From contig CM038705.1 of the NCBI GenBank assembly GCA_021613375.1, positions 7,742,132 to 7,806,131 of the forward strand: DNA of 64,000 nucleotides, written 5' to 3'. Under the pieces are notes generated by a model, which made no database searches, was not told the DNA's origin, and saw only the letters and a program-made list of their open reading frames with translations. Source of the stretch: Megaleporinus macrocephalus (taxonomy: Eukaryota > Chordata > Actinopteri > Characiformes > Anostomidae). Numbering within the stretch: the stretch's first letter is position 1; each line of letters begins with the position of its first letter. Positions 12,001-23,230 of this stretch are shown here, one piece after another. A program made the position numbers and the translations under genes.

Positions 12001-12752
12001 CACGATAAGCCTATGTAAAACCAATATGGGGACCCATATGGACATGTTGGCTGGGGTCCAGATTACTAGAATCCACATTTCATTAACAGTGGACCTCATA
12101 AATGCTGCCTGGTTAGGCAGACTAGTTAAGATCTCCAGATCTCAGTTTCTGAGAGCGCTGAAAAGAGGAACAGCCAACTGGAAGGCTTACATTTTGCCCA
12201 TATGTTTGGATCCACACATCATTATTAAAACTAAGAAGAAGCAGTTTTTGGGACACTGCCAGGGAGAAATGCGTCAGCAGCTGTTATACCAGCATCTAAA
12301 AGCCCTGCCATTGTTCTCTGTGTAAGTTCAGAGTTAAGTTTATGCCTGAGGCTTTAGGGAGCCACATTGAGGCTTCATCATTTCACCTTTGGTCTCATAG
12401 AGTCATTGTAAACACATGAAAGACTCAGAGCTCTACAAACCAGCCCACAAGTGAAGCAAACTCAAACCGCCTCCTAAGGTGGCCTCAGTGCGGTGTTTGT
12501 TTTGTGGTCCGAATGAGTGAGCACAGTGAAAACAAAAACCCCCCAGTCGGGTTTGGTCTTCCAGCGTTTAACCAGTAAAAGCTGAATGGAGGTAAAGTGT
12601 AATTGAAGTTTGGGAGAAGGATCATGTCTGAATGTCCTACCTCTTCCAATTTAACACCCTATAAATACAAATCCTCACCTTCCATTTCCGGGACAAGGTT
12701 TTCCCAATGTCCACCACTGCTTTATCTCCTCCACCTTCCTCTGTCTTGTTAG
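12001..12752. other. No recognised feature
   Basis: A 99-codon frame at 12026-12325 has no recognisable domain. Nothing else stands out. Confidence 0.4.
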
Positions 12753-13125
12753 TAGGGCTGGGTATCGCCACTGATTTCCCGGATCGATTCGATCCCGATT
12801 CACAAGATTCAATTCGATTTCTAATTCAATTCAATTCAATATGGATTCATTTAGGGATATTTCAGTTACAATAATATGTTTTGTTTGAATATGAAAAGAG
12901 ATTTTCAGAGAACTAATGTAGTAAATGTATAAGAAACACTTAACCTACCATTACTAAAAACATTAGTGTTTATATGTTTATATTCACCGTATTTGGCCAC
13001 GCCCACTTTCAAGCGTGTGTTTGTTCCGCCTTTGTGTTAGAACTTCCGCTCAGATAACCAAAATGAATACAGTTATATGGGAGGAGACCAGAGAGACAGT
13101 AAGAAGTTCAAATTAGACAACAATG
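12753..13125 (+). mobile_element. hAT-like element, left end
   Basis: Begins TAGGGCTGGGTATCG followed by GATTCGATCCCGATT and ATTCAATTC repeats, typical of a fish hAT family. No matching right end seen before the minisatellite, so the right boundary is a guess. Confidence 0.5.
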
Positions 13126-13656
13126 TCTCATCCGAGGTTAATAACACAGTCGGTGGGTGATATGAGAAGGTGGTCTGAGGTTAATAACTCAGTGGGTGGA
13201 TGATATGAAAAGGTGGTCTGAGGTTAATAACACAGTGGGTGGGTGATATGAGAAGGTGGTCTGAGGTTAATAACACAGTGGGTGGATGATATGAGAAGGT
13301 GGTCTGAGGTTAATAACACAGTGGGTGGATGATATGAGAAGGTGGTCTGAGGTTAATAACACAGTGGGTGGATGATATGAAAAGGTGGTCTGAGGTTAAT
13401 AACACAGTGGGTGGGTGATATGAGAAGGTGGTCTGAGGTTAATAACACAGTGGGTGGGTGATATGAGAAGGTGGTCTGAGGTTAATAACTCAGTGGGTGG
13501 GTGATATGAGAAGGTGGTCTGAGGTTAATAACACAGTGGGTGGGTGATATGAGAAGGTGGTCTGAGGTTAATAACACAGTGGGTGGGTGATATGAGAAGG
13601 TGGTCTGAGGTTAATAACACAGTGGGTGGGTGATATGAGAAGGTGGTCTGAGGTTA
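13126..13656 (+). repeat. 43-bp minisatellite, about 12 units
   Basis: Unit starts GAGGTTAATAACACAGTGGG and continues TGGGTGATATGAGAAGGTGG-TCT. Variants differ mainly by GGGTGG/GGATGA and CACAG/CTCAG. Confidence 0.95.
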
Positions 13657-14504
13657 GGCGGTTAAATAAAAATATATAAAATATTAAAGGGGGGACAAAA
13701 GTGTATATATGTTTATATGTAGACACATACAAACAAACACATACACACTAAATACATGCACAAAAATACTATTGTCTTATGTAGTAATCTGTGTTCATAA
13801 CAACTGGACAATATTGTTTGGCTGTATAGCAGAAAGGTGAGAGCCAGGGCCATCCCCCGAAGCCATCCCACCCATCCCAACCCCAACACTCCCATCCCAA
13901 CCCCAACACTCCCATCCCAACCCACCCAATGTAACAGTTTCAGCTGAGAAATGCTATATATTCTGCTATATATATTAATATATATTCACACGGCATACTA
14001 CCTAACTCAAAGGGGGAGGTGTACCAGTAGGTACTACACTACCCATAGTGCTTAGTGAATGGGTTTTGAAACATGTGCACGGTTGTGTATAGGATTACTG
14101 AGCAAAGACCTGAGTTTTAAGAAGCTCAATACACTTGTTAACTGAAGAAATGGGGCTGGGCCGTTTGAAAGTGAAGCAGTATGATCCAGATTAGCTCAGG
14201 ATCAGCTGCAGGTGTTTGAAACGTGGGGTGTGGTTTGTGACAGACGGCTGTTATTGTTACTGCACTGTAATTTCAGAAGCTTAAGCCCTTTGGATGAGGG
14301 GCCAGTTTTGAATATCAGTTTGTTTGTTCTCAGGTGGGACGTGTACTGAGATTCTCTGGTTGTATTGGGGTTTGGACTCAAACTACATGATCAACTTTAA
14401 AACAGATTGAACAAACATGTAGATCTAGAAGATACATCTCGTGAATCAGGGTTAACAACTGCTAACATTAGGTTGTAGATGCAGCTACTGCAATGATATG
14501 TTAT
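13657..14504. other. No gene; small 20-bp triplet repeat
   Basis: CCCATCCCAACCCCAACACT is repeated about three times at 13865-13925. The rest shows nothing I recognise. Confidence 0.5.
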
Positions 14505-14825
14505 ATTTTGGATGCTGGACAGCCAGCACTGGCTGCCTGGGGGTGACCAGAAGGGTAGCGGGGGATGGAAAAGTTATTACAGTACATATTTCCAATCCCA
14601 GCATCATGGGGCGAAGGTGGGGTACACCATGGACAGGTCGCCAGTCCATTGTATGGCCAACACTCACACTCAAGAGCAATTTAGAGTGAATAATGAACCT
14701 AACATGCATGTGTTTGGACTGTGGGAGGAAACCAGAGTACCCGGAGGAAACCACTCAAGCACGGGGAGAACAGGGACTAGGAATTGAACCTGGATTGTCT
14801 TGCCGTGAGGCGGCAGTGCTATCCG
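14505..14825 (-). mobile_element. V-SINE/DANA-like SINE, near complete, minus strand
   Basis: Read on the minus strand: tRNA-like head TGGTGTAGCGGATAGCACTG (A box), then GGTTCAATTCC (B box), CCTCCGGGTACTCTGGTTTC, CCCACAGTCCAAACACATGC, and the tail GGACTGGCGACCTGTCCATG. This is the layout of tRNA-derived fish SINEs of the DANA/V-SINE type. It carries one head only, unlike the expanded copies at 23-29 kb. Confidence 0.8.
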
Positions 14826-15103
14826 CTACACCACAGTTGATCCCAAGGGACGAATAGCTAAGTATGAATAGCTGCTGAAAACTTTGCCTGCATTGATTCT
14901 TTGTTGTCTAAAAGGGAAATGAAGCATTAGCTATTAGCTAAATAACTCAAATCAGCCTGTTTCACTGTGGACTAAGCTAACAGGTTAAATTCCACCACTC
15001 AGATTATACATACCTTGCTTTGCGAAAAACTGGGTGACATACTGTTGCTCTTTACTTTCGCTTTCCTGTTTCTTTTCTTTTACTAAATTTTTTTACTAAA
15101 ATG

Positions 15104-15106
<3 letters not shown>

Positions 15107-15187
<81 letters not shown>
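15107..15187. repeat. (TA)n microsatellite, left half
   Basis: About 40 TA units directly abutting a Tc1-like element. Confidence 0.95.
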
Positions 15188-15193
<6 letters not shown>

Positions 15194-15696
15194 TACCACC
15201 CAAAAGGATCACTTTAGAATTTCATTTCATGCAATTTTCATGCAATTCATAAACAATATTGTCCATTTCACAATTAATGTAAGTGTATCAGATGATTTTT
15301 AAAGAATAAAAATGTTTGTATTAAAGTCTATTTTTGTATAGAGGCTTATTTTACATATAGTTCTATTATCAGCAATTCTCAGTCCTCTGTCTAAATCTCC
15401 TGGTACGGCCGCCAATCCAAGTTAAGGATGTTATTGGACTAATTGGTTGTTAGGACACTCTTGCTCAATTGTGATGCACAGCTGAAAAACATTCTACTAA
15501 TAAGTGAGTATAAAAGGGAGAACAACATTCTAGGTTAGTTTAGTATCTGAAGATCAGCAGTTGATGGCTTGCTGACCGACTCAAAATGACCAGAAAGAAA
15601 CAACTTTCTTTAGAGACCCGTCAGTCCATTGTTGTGTTAAGGAAGAAGATACTCCATTAAAAACAAGAACATTTCACTGTGATCCCAAACTTATAT

Positions 15697-15700
<4 letters not shown>
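15188..15700 (+). mobile_element. Internally deleted Tc1-like element inside a (TA)n tract
   Basis: Left end CACTACCACCCAAAAGGATC resembles the fish Tc1 end CACTACCGGTCAAAAG. The right part, CACTGTGATCCCAAACTTAT, is the matching inverted end. Between them are the typical leader (TAGTTTAGTATCTGAAGATC) and the transposase start; nearly all the rest of the transposase is gone. Tc1 inserts at TA, and (TA)n lies on both sides. Confidence 0.75.
15586..15660 (+). pseudogene. Tc1-type transposase N-terminal fragment (24 codons)
   Basis: Reads MTRKKQLSLETRQSIVVLRK then KILH and a stop. This fits the start of the N-terminal helix-turn-helix (PAX-like) DNA-binding domain of fish Tc1 transposases. The frame ends where the deletion joins it to the right terminus, so it cannot be active. 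Confidence 0.75.

Positions 15701-15702
<2 letters not shown>

Positions 15703-15776
<74 letters not shown>
15703..15776. repeat. (TA)n microsatellite, right half
   Basis: About 37 TA units between the Tc1 remnant and a hAT fragment. Confidence 0.95.
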
Positions 15777-15779
<3 letters not shown>

Positions 15780-15878
15780 TTTGCTTACAGTATTGCAATG
15801 TACCACAATGTATTGAATTGTAACACCTGTATCATGATACATATTGCATCATCAGGTTCTTTCCAGTGCACATCCCTA
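15777..15878 (-). mobile_element. hAT fragment of the TAGGGMTGTG family
   Basis: Inverted, it reads TAGGGATGTGCACTGGAAAG then AACCTGATGATGCAATATGT and TGCAATACTGTAAGCAAACC, a diverged match to the left third of 45401-45785. Confidence 0.7.
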
Positions 15879-16730
15879 GACATGACCAACACTTGCATAG
15901 CTAATCTAGACTTCCTGTCCTCCTGTCTGTTGTATGGCTCCCAGAGAGTTTTGAGTGGAACACCACCCACTTCCTCCTGATCCTAACACTGACTCTCTTC
16001 ACGTTCTGACTCCTTATCGTCCTAAACACAAGGCCTTCTGAACTCGGCAGGAACTCACGCTTACTTAACTGTCCCCTTAAAGGGACAGGGGTCTGTAGGA
16101 AGGAAAAGAAACAACAGCTTATTGTTTCAATAAGGTTTCATTGGGTAGTTTGTCCAAACATTGTATTTTATATTTATTTTAAGTAGTTAGAACTGTACTT
16201 AACATGCATTATCATCTATGGGTAGAATTCTTGGGGATGAAAAATCTATGATAGCATCAGCGTTCTGGTTATACGGTAACGGCCTGTTAGAATTGGTTCT
16301 TGTCCATCAGCTGTGTAGTCGTCAACTGAATCAAATCCAAACCAAAGAATCAAATTTAACATTCTTATGGATTCTAATCTATATGGTCACTGTTTATGGC
16401 CACTGGTGTCCTGATTAGGAAGCAGTTGAGAGTCATAGCCTTTTATGGCCCCAGTGTTGGTTTCTGTGTTAGTCAGCAACTGGACTCAGCACTACAATCG
16501 AACCTAAAGCGCTTGCGAAGAATCATCGTTGCTCACAACAGGTGGTCCCACACCGTTACAGAGGGGTTACAGGGTTGAAAAATCTATGATGGCATTAATG
16601 TATTGATTATCGTCGCTGGTGCGGTACAATTAGAGTTAGGGATACGGTAACGGCCTATTAGTGCTGCCCTAGTAGTTGAAATGGGTGAGAGTGATAAAGA
16701 AGGTGGTGCAATATGGAGGACAAAAATGAC
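15879..16730. other. No gene; weak internal repeat
   Basis: GATACGGTAACGGCCTATTA (16637) echoes TATACGGTAACGGCCTGTTA (16270), and GAAAAATCTATGAT occurs near 16238 and 16577, so about 100 bases are duplicated 350 bases apart. Function unknown. Confidence 0.45.
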
Positions 16731-16734
16731 ATAA

Positions 16735-17265
16735 GTATAAATAAATACATGCACAAATAAATAATTAAATAGATAAATAATATAATAAAAGATTAAATAA
16801 ATACATTGATGTTTGTAATGAAAAAGATGTAATATTATGAATCTATTTCTACATTTCTGTGCATCATCTCTTATTTGGGCTGTTTCTGTATTTCTACATT
16901 TATTTATTTATTTACACATTTATTTATGTACATATATTGAAATATTTCTTCATTTTTTCCTGTATTTATTTATTTCGGTATTTCTGTGTCTGTATGTTAA
17001 TGAACATTTATTAACATTCAGAAATAAATGTATAAATAAAAAATAAATAAATAAATAAATGTACAAATATGTATATATATACATATATACATTTTGAAAT
17101 ACAGAAACAGTCCAAATAAGAGATGATACACAGAAATGTAGAAATAGATTAATGATATTAAGTCTTTTTCATTACAAAAATCTATTTATTTATTTAATCT
17201 TTATTTATTATTTTTATTATTATTTATTTGTGCATTTATTTATTTATTTATAAGAACAGAGTGGA
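16735..17265. repeat. Long inverted repeat rich in TTTATTTA
   Basis: Left arm words (ATGAAAAAGATG, CTATTTCTACATTTCTGTGC, ATCTCTTATTTGG) return inverted on the right (GCACAAATA..., CCAAATAAGAGATGATACAC, AGAAATGTAGAAATAG, TCTTTTTCAT). Arms are about 220 bases around an AT-rich centre. A fold-back or MITE-type element. Confidence 0.8.
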
Positions 17266-17302
17266 AGAGATGGAGGTGAGGAGTATGTGCTGCACTAGTT
17301 TA

Positions 17303-17336
<34 letters not shown>
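17303..17336. repeat. (TA)n microsatellite
   Basis: 17 TA units. Confidence 0.95.
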
Positions 17337-17340
<4 letters not shown>

Positions 17341-17399
17341 GGAGTGAAGCTGAAGCAGAGTGATTGACAAGCTGTAAGTGAAGGAGGGGACATGTCTTT

Positions 17400-17990
17400 G
17401 TAGTTACTACTACTTTGTAGTTCTACACTTACAGACTGTAGTCCATCTGTTTCTCTGTACACATTGTTTATCCACCCTGTTCTTTAATGGTCAGGACCCC
17501 CACAGGACCACCACAGAGCAGGTACTATTAGGGTGGTGGGTCATTGTCAGCACTGCAGTCACAGTGTTAGTGTGTGTTGCGCTGCTGCTGCCGGAGTGTT
17601 TAAACACCTCCTCAGTGTCACTGTCTCTGACTTTACATCTACAAGGTGGACCAGCAAGTAGTAGGAGTGTCTAATAGAGTGGACAGTGAGTGGACGCTGC
17701 CGTGTCTGATCCACTCATACCAGCACAACACGTACTAACACACCGCCAACTTGTCAGTGTCACTGCAGTGCTGAGTATGAGCCACCACCTAAATAATATC
17801 TGCTCTGTGATGGTCCTGTGGGGGTCCTAACCATTGTAGAATTGACCATTAACCCCACAGGACCACCACAGAGCAGGCAATATGTGGGTGGTGGATCATC
17901 CTCAGCACTGCAGTGACACTGATGTGTTGGTGGTGGTGGTGTGAGTGGATCAGACACAGCAGTGCTGCTGGAGTTGTAGATACTTTACTA
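17400..17990. mobile_element. Fold-back transposon copy, rearranged
   Basis: Carries the same arm words as 6008-6913 (TCAGGACCCCCACAGGACCA at 17491; TGGTCCTGTGGGGGTCCTAA at 17811) plus an extra partial arm at 17853-17975, so more than one copy or an internal rearrangement is present. Confidence 0.7.
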
Positions 17991-18306
17991 TGTAATACTC
18001 TGTATAAATGAGTTGCGGTCGGAGGTGAAACACATCCTCCTGTGTGTTCTCAGGTTTTATGAGCTGTACTTAAAGGCTGAGGCGGGGGAGAGAAGGGGGG
18101 GGGTTGAGGCACTGTGGTGAGGGTAAGCGTGCCTGTGGTAAAGATAAAGTAAGAGGAGATCCTGAGCTTTTCCTTTTTACTTTGTTAGGAGTGACATAAT
18201 GGTTTGACTCATGGGATCACTGTCTGGACGGAGTCCTGCTGCGCTGGCTGGAGCTCCACTCCTTTCTGCAAGGCCCTAATCAGAATATATATTGAGGGGG
18301 GCAAAC
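17941..18306 (+). repeat. Local duplication block A, copy 1
   Basis: Nearly identical to 20663-21021. Shared marks: GGAGTTGTAGATACTTTACT, TGAGTTGCGGTCGGAGGTGA, AGTGACATAATGGTTTGACT. Differs by a longer G run. Confidence 0.9.
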
Positions 18307-18567
18307 ACCCCCACCAACGCCGCCCCACCCCCTTCACATCAGCCCTTCACTTCAGCAAGTCTTTATTCAAGAAACACCCTATAAACCCCACAGCTGATAT
18401 CAAGAACATCCACAAAGAGTCAGTCTGGCGTTTGCCAGCGAGTACTAACGTTAGTTAGCCAAGCTAGCTAGCTCATATTGGAGCCCAGTGGTGCTGCGGC
18501 TTGGCTCCGCCTACCAGGCCCACTGGTAAAACACAGTTAACCAGCTTTACAGAGGTGACTTACCTCA

Positions 18568-18648
<81 letters not shown>

Positions 18649-18800
18649 AACACACACTGAGTTGAGGTGTTTTTAGCTGTTGGTGCTGGAGGTCAAGACC
18701 CAAGACACATGGCTTTCTGGAATACAGCAGAAACAATCTGTTATCAACAGTCTAAAAAACAAAACAACGTACCCATTTAAAAAATATCTGAACATATCTG
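18235..18800 (+). repeat. Local duplication block B/C, copy 1, with (TA)n at 18570-18644
   Basis: Matches 21949-22590: GCAAGGCCCTAATCAGAATA, ACCCCACAGCTGATATCAAG, GCCAGCGAGTACTAACGTTA, TGGTGCTGCGGCTTGGCTCC, then ACACACTGAGTTGAGG and TATCAACAG. The (TA)n is very long here but only a few bases at 22310 in copy 2. Confidence 0.85.
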
Positions 18801-18803
18801 AAC

Positions 18804-19407
18804 TATGGCTGTGTCTCAAACCCTAGTGAGTGTCTAAGTAGGCTGTCTAGGTAGCAGCTGTGTAAGTAGCAGCGTTCTCTCCTCATCTCTCCTCATAAAA
18901 CAGATTACTGAGACTCTAGTTAGAGAGAGACTGCGTCACGGCTTGTTCCCGCCCACTGCAGCACGAGACCGGTGGGTTAGCTGGTTGCTAAGCTACCGGC
19001 CCACATCCAAAACAATAGCCCGAGGCTTAAAAATCCGCTAGCATAAATGCTAACGGCTTGAGTATAAAAGTGCTAAATGGTGAAGGACTCGTTACAGAGT
19101 TGATAATAAAATACTGTTTTGTGTGATTATATGACCAGAAACACATTAAAACTCCAGAGAGAATCAAAATAACTCACATTTTAAAACCACTTCACTGCTC
19201 GTAGATTAGCCTGTGTTGCTGCATGGGATTGTCTTAGTGGCTGAGGAAGCGTTCAATGCTTCCTTAAAATCAGGTCTAAATAAGGTTTCTCAGTAGAAGC
19301 ATGTTTAAGGTGTGTAAGTATTGGGACAGTCTACATGTCGGGAGCGCATACTATGATATAAAATGCTGTCTATGTAGGAGCTCACTAGGTTTTGAGACAG
19401 ACCCTAT
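18804..19407 (+). mobile_element. Non-autonomous hAT element with 8-bp duplication and empty sites
   Basis: Ends TATGGCTGTGTCTCAAACCC and, inverted, ATAGGGTCTGTCTCAAAACC. Flanked by ATCTGAAC on both sides (18796-18803, 19408-19415). Paralogous sequence near 21630 and 22550 shows the uninterrupted site. No transposase domain. Confidence 0.88.
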
Positions 19408-19444
19408 ATCTGAACAATATCTGTCTATTCAAGGTCCAGCCCTA

Positions 19445-20271
19445 CACTGTTAACCCGTAATTTGTTTCCATGCAAAGGGTTTGAGTAATGAATGCTTTAA
19501 GTACAATCAACTCTTTAAGTTGTACTTAAAGAGTTTGAGGCAAGTGATTGCCTTAAAATATTGAAGTAATGCAAACTAGAGAAAATCAAATGGTTTGAGT
19601 AAAATCAACTTAAATGTCAAATAGACTGGAAAAGTAATATTTTGGGTTGAACACAATGAAATCTAAATTGTTTGTACGTAAAATATTTTGTAAAATCAAA
19701 CCTACTGACCATTTAATTCAACTCAACGTTGAGTTTCCTGTAATTAAAATTAAGTTGTGAAAAATGTGTTGTTTTCCTACGTCAGACAGCAGTTAAATTT
19801 AGTTTGATTATCAGTTTTACACGACTTGAATGTGGAAAACAACGTACCAGGATGTGAAAAAGAGAGGGAAGATGGCGGCTTGGTTAATTGTAGTCCTTCA
19901 AGAAAAGAAAACAATGGAGAAAATGTCCGCTGGAGAGAAATCCCAGCACTACAGAGTTTCTGTCCGAGGAAAAGAAGTTAAATGCAGAAAACACCAAATC
20001 TAACAGTCAAAACCTTTACAAGCTCCACTAAACAACTCAAACTAGTCTTAATTGAACTGACCAATGAGAATCTGGCAAGGTGCTACAGGGGCGTGGTCCA
20101 AGCTAAAACCTGATGTTTTAAGTTTGTTCAGCTTAAAAATATTAGCGTACTCAGTTCTTCTTTCAAAATAGTAGAACATACTTAAACATTTTAAGTAATA
20201 CAATAAAACTTTACTTTTTAAGCATCATTACTCAAACCCTTTACACAGAAACTAATTATGGGTTAAGAGTG
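19445..20271. mobile_element. Terminal-inverted-repeat element, TTAACCCRTAATT family
   Basis: Left end CACTGTTAACCCGTAATTTG plus AAAGGGTTTGAGTAATGA. The right end, inverted, is CACTCTTAACCCATAATTAG plus AAAGGGTTTGAGTAATGA. Interior is rich in TTAAGT words and has no coding domain. No clear target duplication, so the superfamily is open. Confidence 0.75.
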
Positions 20272-20599
20272 CAGATGATGTATTAGATGTGTTGATGTAT
20301 TAGATTGTATACAGTTATCTCCAGTGAGCTGATGGTGCCCTCATTGTGCTGACCCTCTAATAAGTTAAACAAAAGGAGGAATAGCGTTTAATGATTTATA
20401 CTGGACCTAACACTGAGTTTAGAAATCATTAAATATCCTTATATATCTATAAACAGGCCTTACGATGCCTCAGGCGGCAGAAAGTAGCCACAGCACCATT
20501 TAAGGTGGAACGGGAAAATCTGGCAAATGTCCTTTTCAGAATATATTAGGATGTTCTTATGGTCTAAATCATCGTATCTTCTCCAGTATATTGATATAT

Positions 20600-21021
20600 C
20601 ATCCTCAGCACTGCAGTGACACTGACGTGGTGGTGGTGGTGTGTTAGTGTGTGTTGTGCTGGTGTGAGTGGATCAGATACAGCAGTGCTGCTGGAGTTGT
20701 AGATACTTTACTATGTAATACTCTGTATAAATGAGTTGCGGTCGGAGGTGAAACGGCTCCTCCTGTGTGTTCTCAGGTTTTATAAGCTGTACTTAAAGGC
20801 TGAGGCGGGGGAGAGAAGGGGGAGCACTGTGGTGAGGGTAAGCGTGCCTGTGGTAAAGATAAAGTAAGAGGAGATCCTGAGCTTTTCCTTTTTACTTTGT
20901 TAGGAGTGACATAATGGTTTGACTCATGGGATCACTGTCTGGACGGAGACCTGCTGCGCTGGCTGGAGCTCCACTCCTTTCTGCAAGGCCCTAATCAGAA
21001 TATATATTGAGGGGGGCAAAC
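20600..21021 (+). repeat. Fold-back fragment and duplication block A, copy 2
   Basis: 20602-20705 carries fold-back words (AGCACTGCAGTGACACTGAC, GTGAGTGGATCAGATACAGC). From 20663 it is copy 2 of 17941-18306. Confidence 0.85.
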
Positions 21022-21129
21022 AGGGGGCTGGATATTTACCTAAAATAAAAAAAGCCACTGTCCCAATCCCAGAATTAAAACCTATCCAACCAAGAAATAT
21101 CCAAACAGTTGAATATTTAAGGTCCAGCC

Positions 21130-22850
21130 CGGCTGGCTAGCTGTCTGCACTGCATTGTCTCTTTTAATATTTAATATTTTTTCAAATAATTTTTTAAAAT
21201 TTACTTTATTTACGTATTGATCATGACTTAAAGGCTGTTATTGGCGCTCTATGAACTTCTGCCTGCCTCTCAGGTCAGGCCTGCAGACTATTACCATAAA
21301 CAGTTGAATGTTCAGACAGCTATATATATATATACCTGTCTGCACTGCATTGTCTCTTTTAATATTTATTATTTTTTAATTATTTTTTTATTTATATTAT
21401 TAAGTTAATCATTTAAAGCATGTGATCATGACTTAAAGGCTGTTATTGGCGCTCTATGAACTTCTACCTGCCTCTCAGGTCAGGCCTGCAGACTACTAAC
21501 ATAAACAGTTGCTTTATTCACCCACTTGTGGTCTGCGGCTCAGAGGTTGAGACACAAGACACGTGGGTTTCTGGAGTACAGCAGAAACAGTTATCAACAG
21601 CCTAAAATACAAAACAACGAATATCTGAACAATATCTGTTGAATATTCAGGGTCCAGTCTGAGGGTCCAGTACTGGCTAGCTAACTGCCTCTTACATTGT
21701 TTATTATTTAAAACATTTTTTTATGTACTTACATATTATTGAGTTAATCATTTCATGCATGTGTTCATGAATTAAAATTTGTTACTGGCTCTCTCTGCTG
21801 CCTCGCTCTCAGGACGGGCCTGCAGGCCACTACGGGTTGCCTTATTCACACCCTTGTGGTCTGTGGCCGAGAGGTCAGCAAACCTAGCCGCACTATGTCT
21901 GCTTTGTACAATGTAGACCACAGCAGACTTGCTAAACCTGTCTAGGCTGGCTGGCGCTCCGCAGCTTTTTGCAAGGCCGTAATCAGAATATATATTGAGG
22001 AGGACAACCCCACTCCCTACCGCCCCCACTAACCCTCCCACCGCCCATCACATCAGCCCTTCTCTTCAGCAAGTCTTTATGAAAGAACTGAGTTTCAGAA
22101 ATCTGAAAGCAAGAAACGCCCTATAAACCCCACAGCTGATATCAAGAACATCCACAAAGGGTCAGTCTGGCTTTTGCCAGCGAGTACTAACGTTGGTTAG
22201 CCAAGCTAGCTAGCTAGTTGGAGCCCAGTGGTGCTGCGGCTTGGCTCCGTCTACCAGGCCCGCTGGTCTCTCTTAGCAGTGAGCTTAACGAAGGTGCACC
22301 TCAAGGTATATACATTGTAACACACACTGAGTTGAGGAGTGTTTAGCTGTTGGTGCTGGAGTGGCTGTGTTTCTTCACCCTATGTTTGGTGCTGTTTTCA
22401 GGAACTTGGACTTGGAGTCCTCAAGCTGTCGAGGTTTCCCCCAAGAACCTAGAATCAGTCCATTGTCTTCGAGACACAAGACACATGGGTTTCTGGAGTA
22501 CAGCAGAAACAGTTATCAACAGCCTAAAATACAAAACAACGTATCCAATATCTGAACAATATCTGGATATCTGTTGAATATTCAGGGTCCAGCTCGACTG
22601 GCTAGCTAAGTGTCTAATAATAATTTATTATTGAGTTAATCATTTCATGCATGTGTTCATGAATTAAAATTTGTAACTGGCTCTCTCTGCTGCCTCGCTC
22701 TCAGGACGGGCCTGCAGGCCACTACAGGTTGCCTTATTCACACCCTTGTGGTCTGTGGCCGAGAGGTCAGCAAACCTAGCCGCACTATGTCTGCTTTGTA
22801 CAATGTAGACCACAGCAGACTTGCTTAACCTGTCTAGAAAGCCGTTTCGT
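21130..22850 (+). repeat. Nested local duplications (blocks B, C, D)
   Basis: Pairs: 21225-21310 with 21429-21510 (TTAAAGGCTGTTATTGGCGC); 21741-21950 with 22631-22830 (TCATTTCATGCATGTGTTCA, CCGAGAGGTCAGCAAACCTA); 21949-22590 with 18235-18800. GAGACACAAGACAC begins a third partial copy of block C at 21548. No gene seen. Confidence 0.8.
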
Positions 22851-23114
22851 GACTCATAAGACAGGAATGTCCTGAAATAAGGCTATGAAGACATGGCCAG
22901 TCATATCATCTACGTGTGGCGATGGGCCAAGAGGAACGTGGGAAACCTCTGATCATCACAGCACAGACAGTGAAGACTTCTGCTCCACTTCCAGACTGCA
23001 GACATGGCAACAAGTCCTGACCTGCTTGTGCTACCAAAGACTAGTCGCCGTACTCGAGGTGACATGGGTGATGGAGCGTTCTCCTCCGCTGCTCCACGCA
23101 TGTAGAATCAGCTA

Positions 23115-23230
23115 ACATAACATCAGGTTAGTGTGAGGATCAACCTAACGGGGAAAACATGCAGCTCCACACAGAACCACCCGGACCAGGAATCCAACCC
23201 AGATCATCTTACTGTGAGGGAACAGTGCTG
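23115..23230 (-). mobile_element. SINE body and head, minus strand, flanking the left 20-bp array
   Basis: Inverted it reads GTGATCAGCACTGTTCCCTC, AGTAAGATGATCTGGGTTGG (overlapping the B-box-like GGTTGGATTCC) and GTCCGGGTGGTTCTGTGTGG. It is very similar to 29329-29500 but lacks about 60 bases of the middle. Confidence 0.8.
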
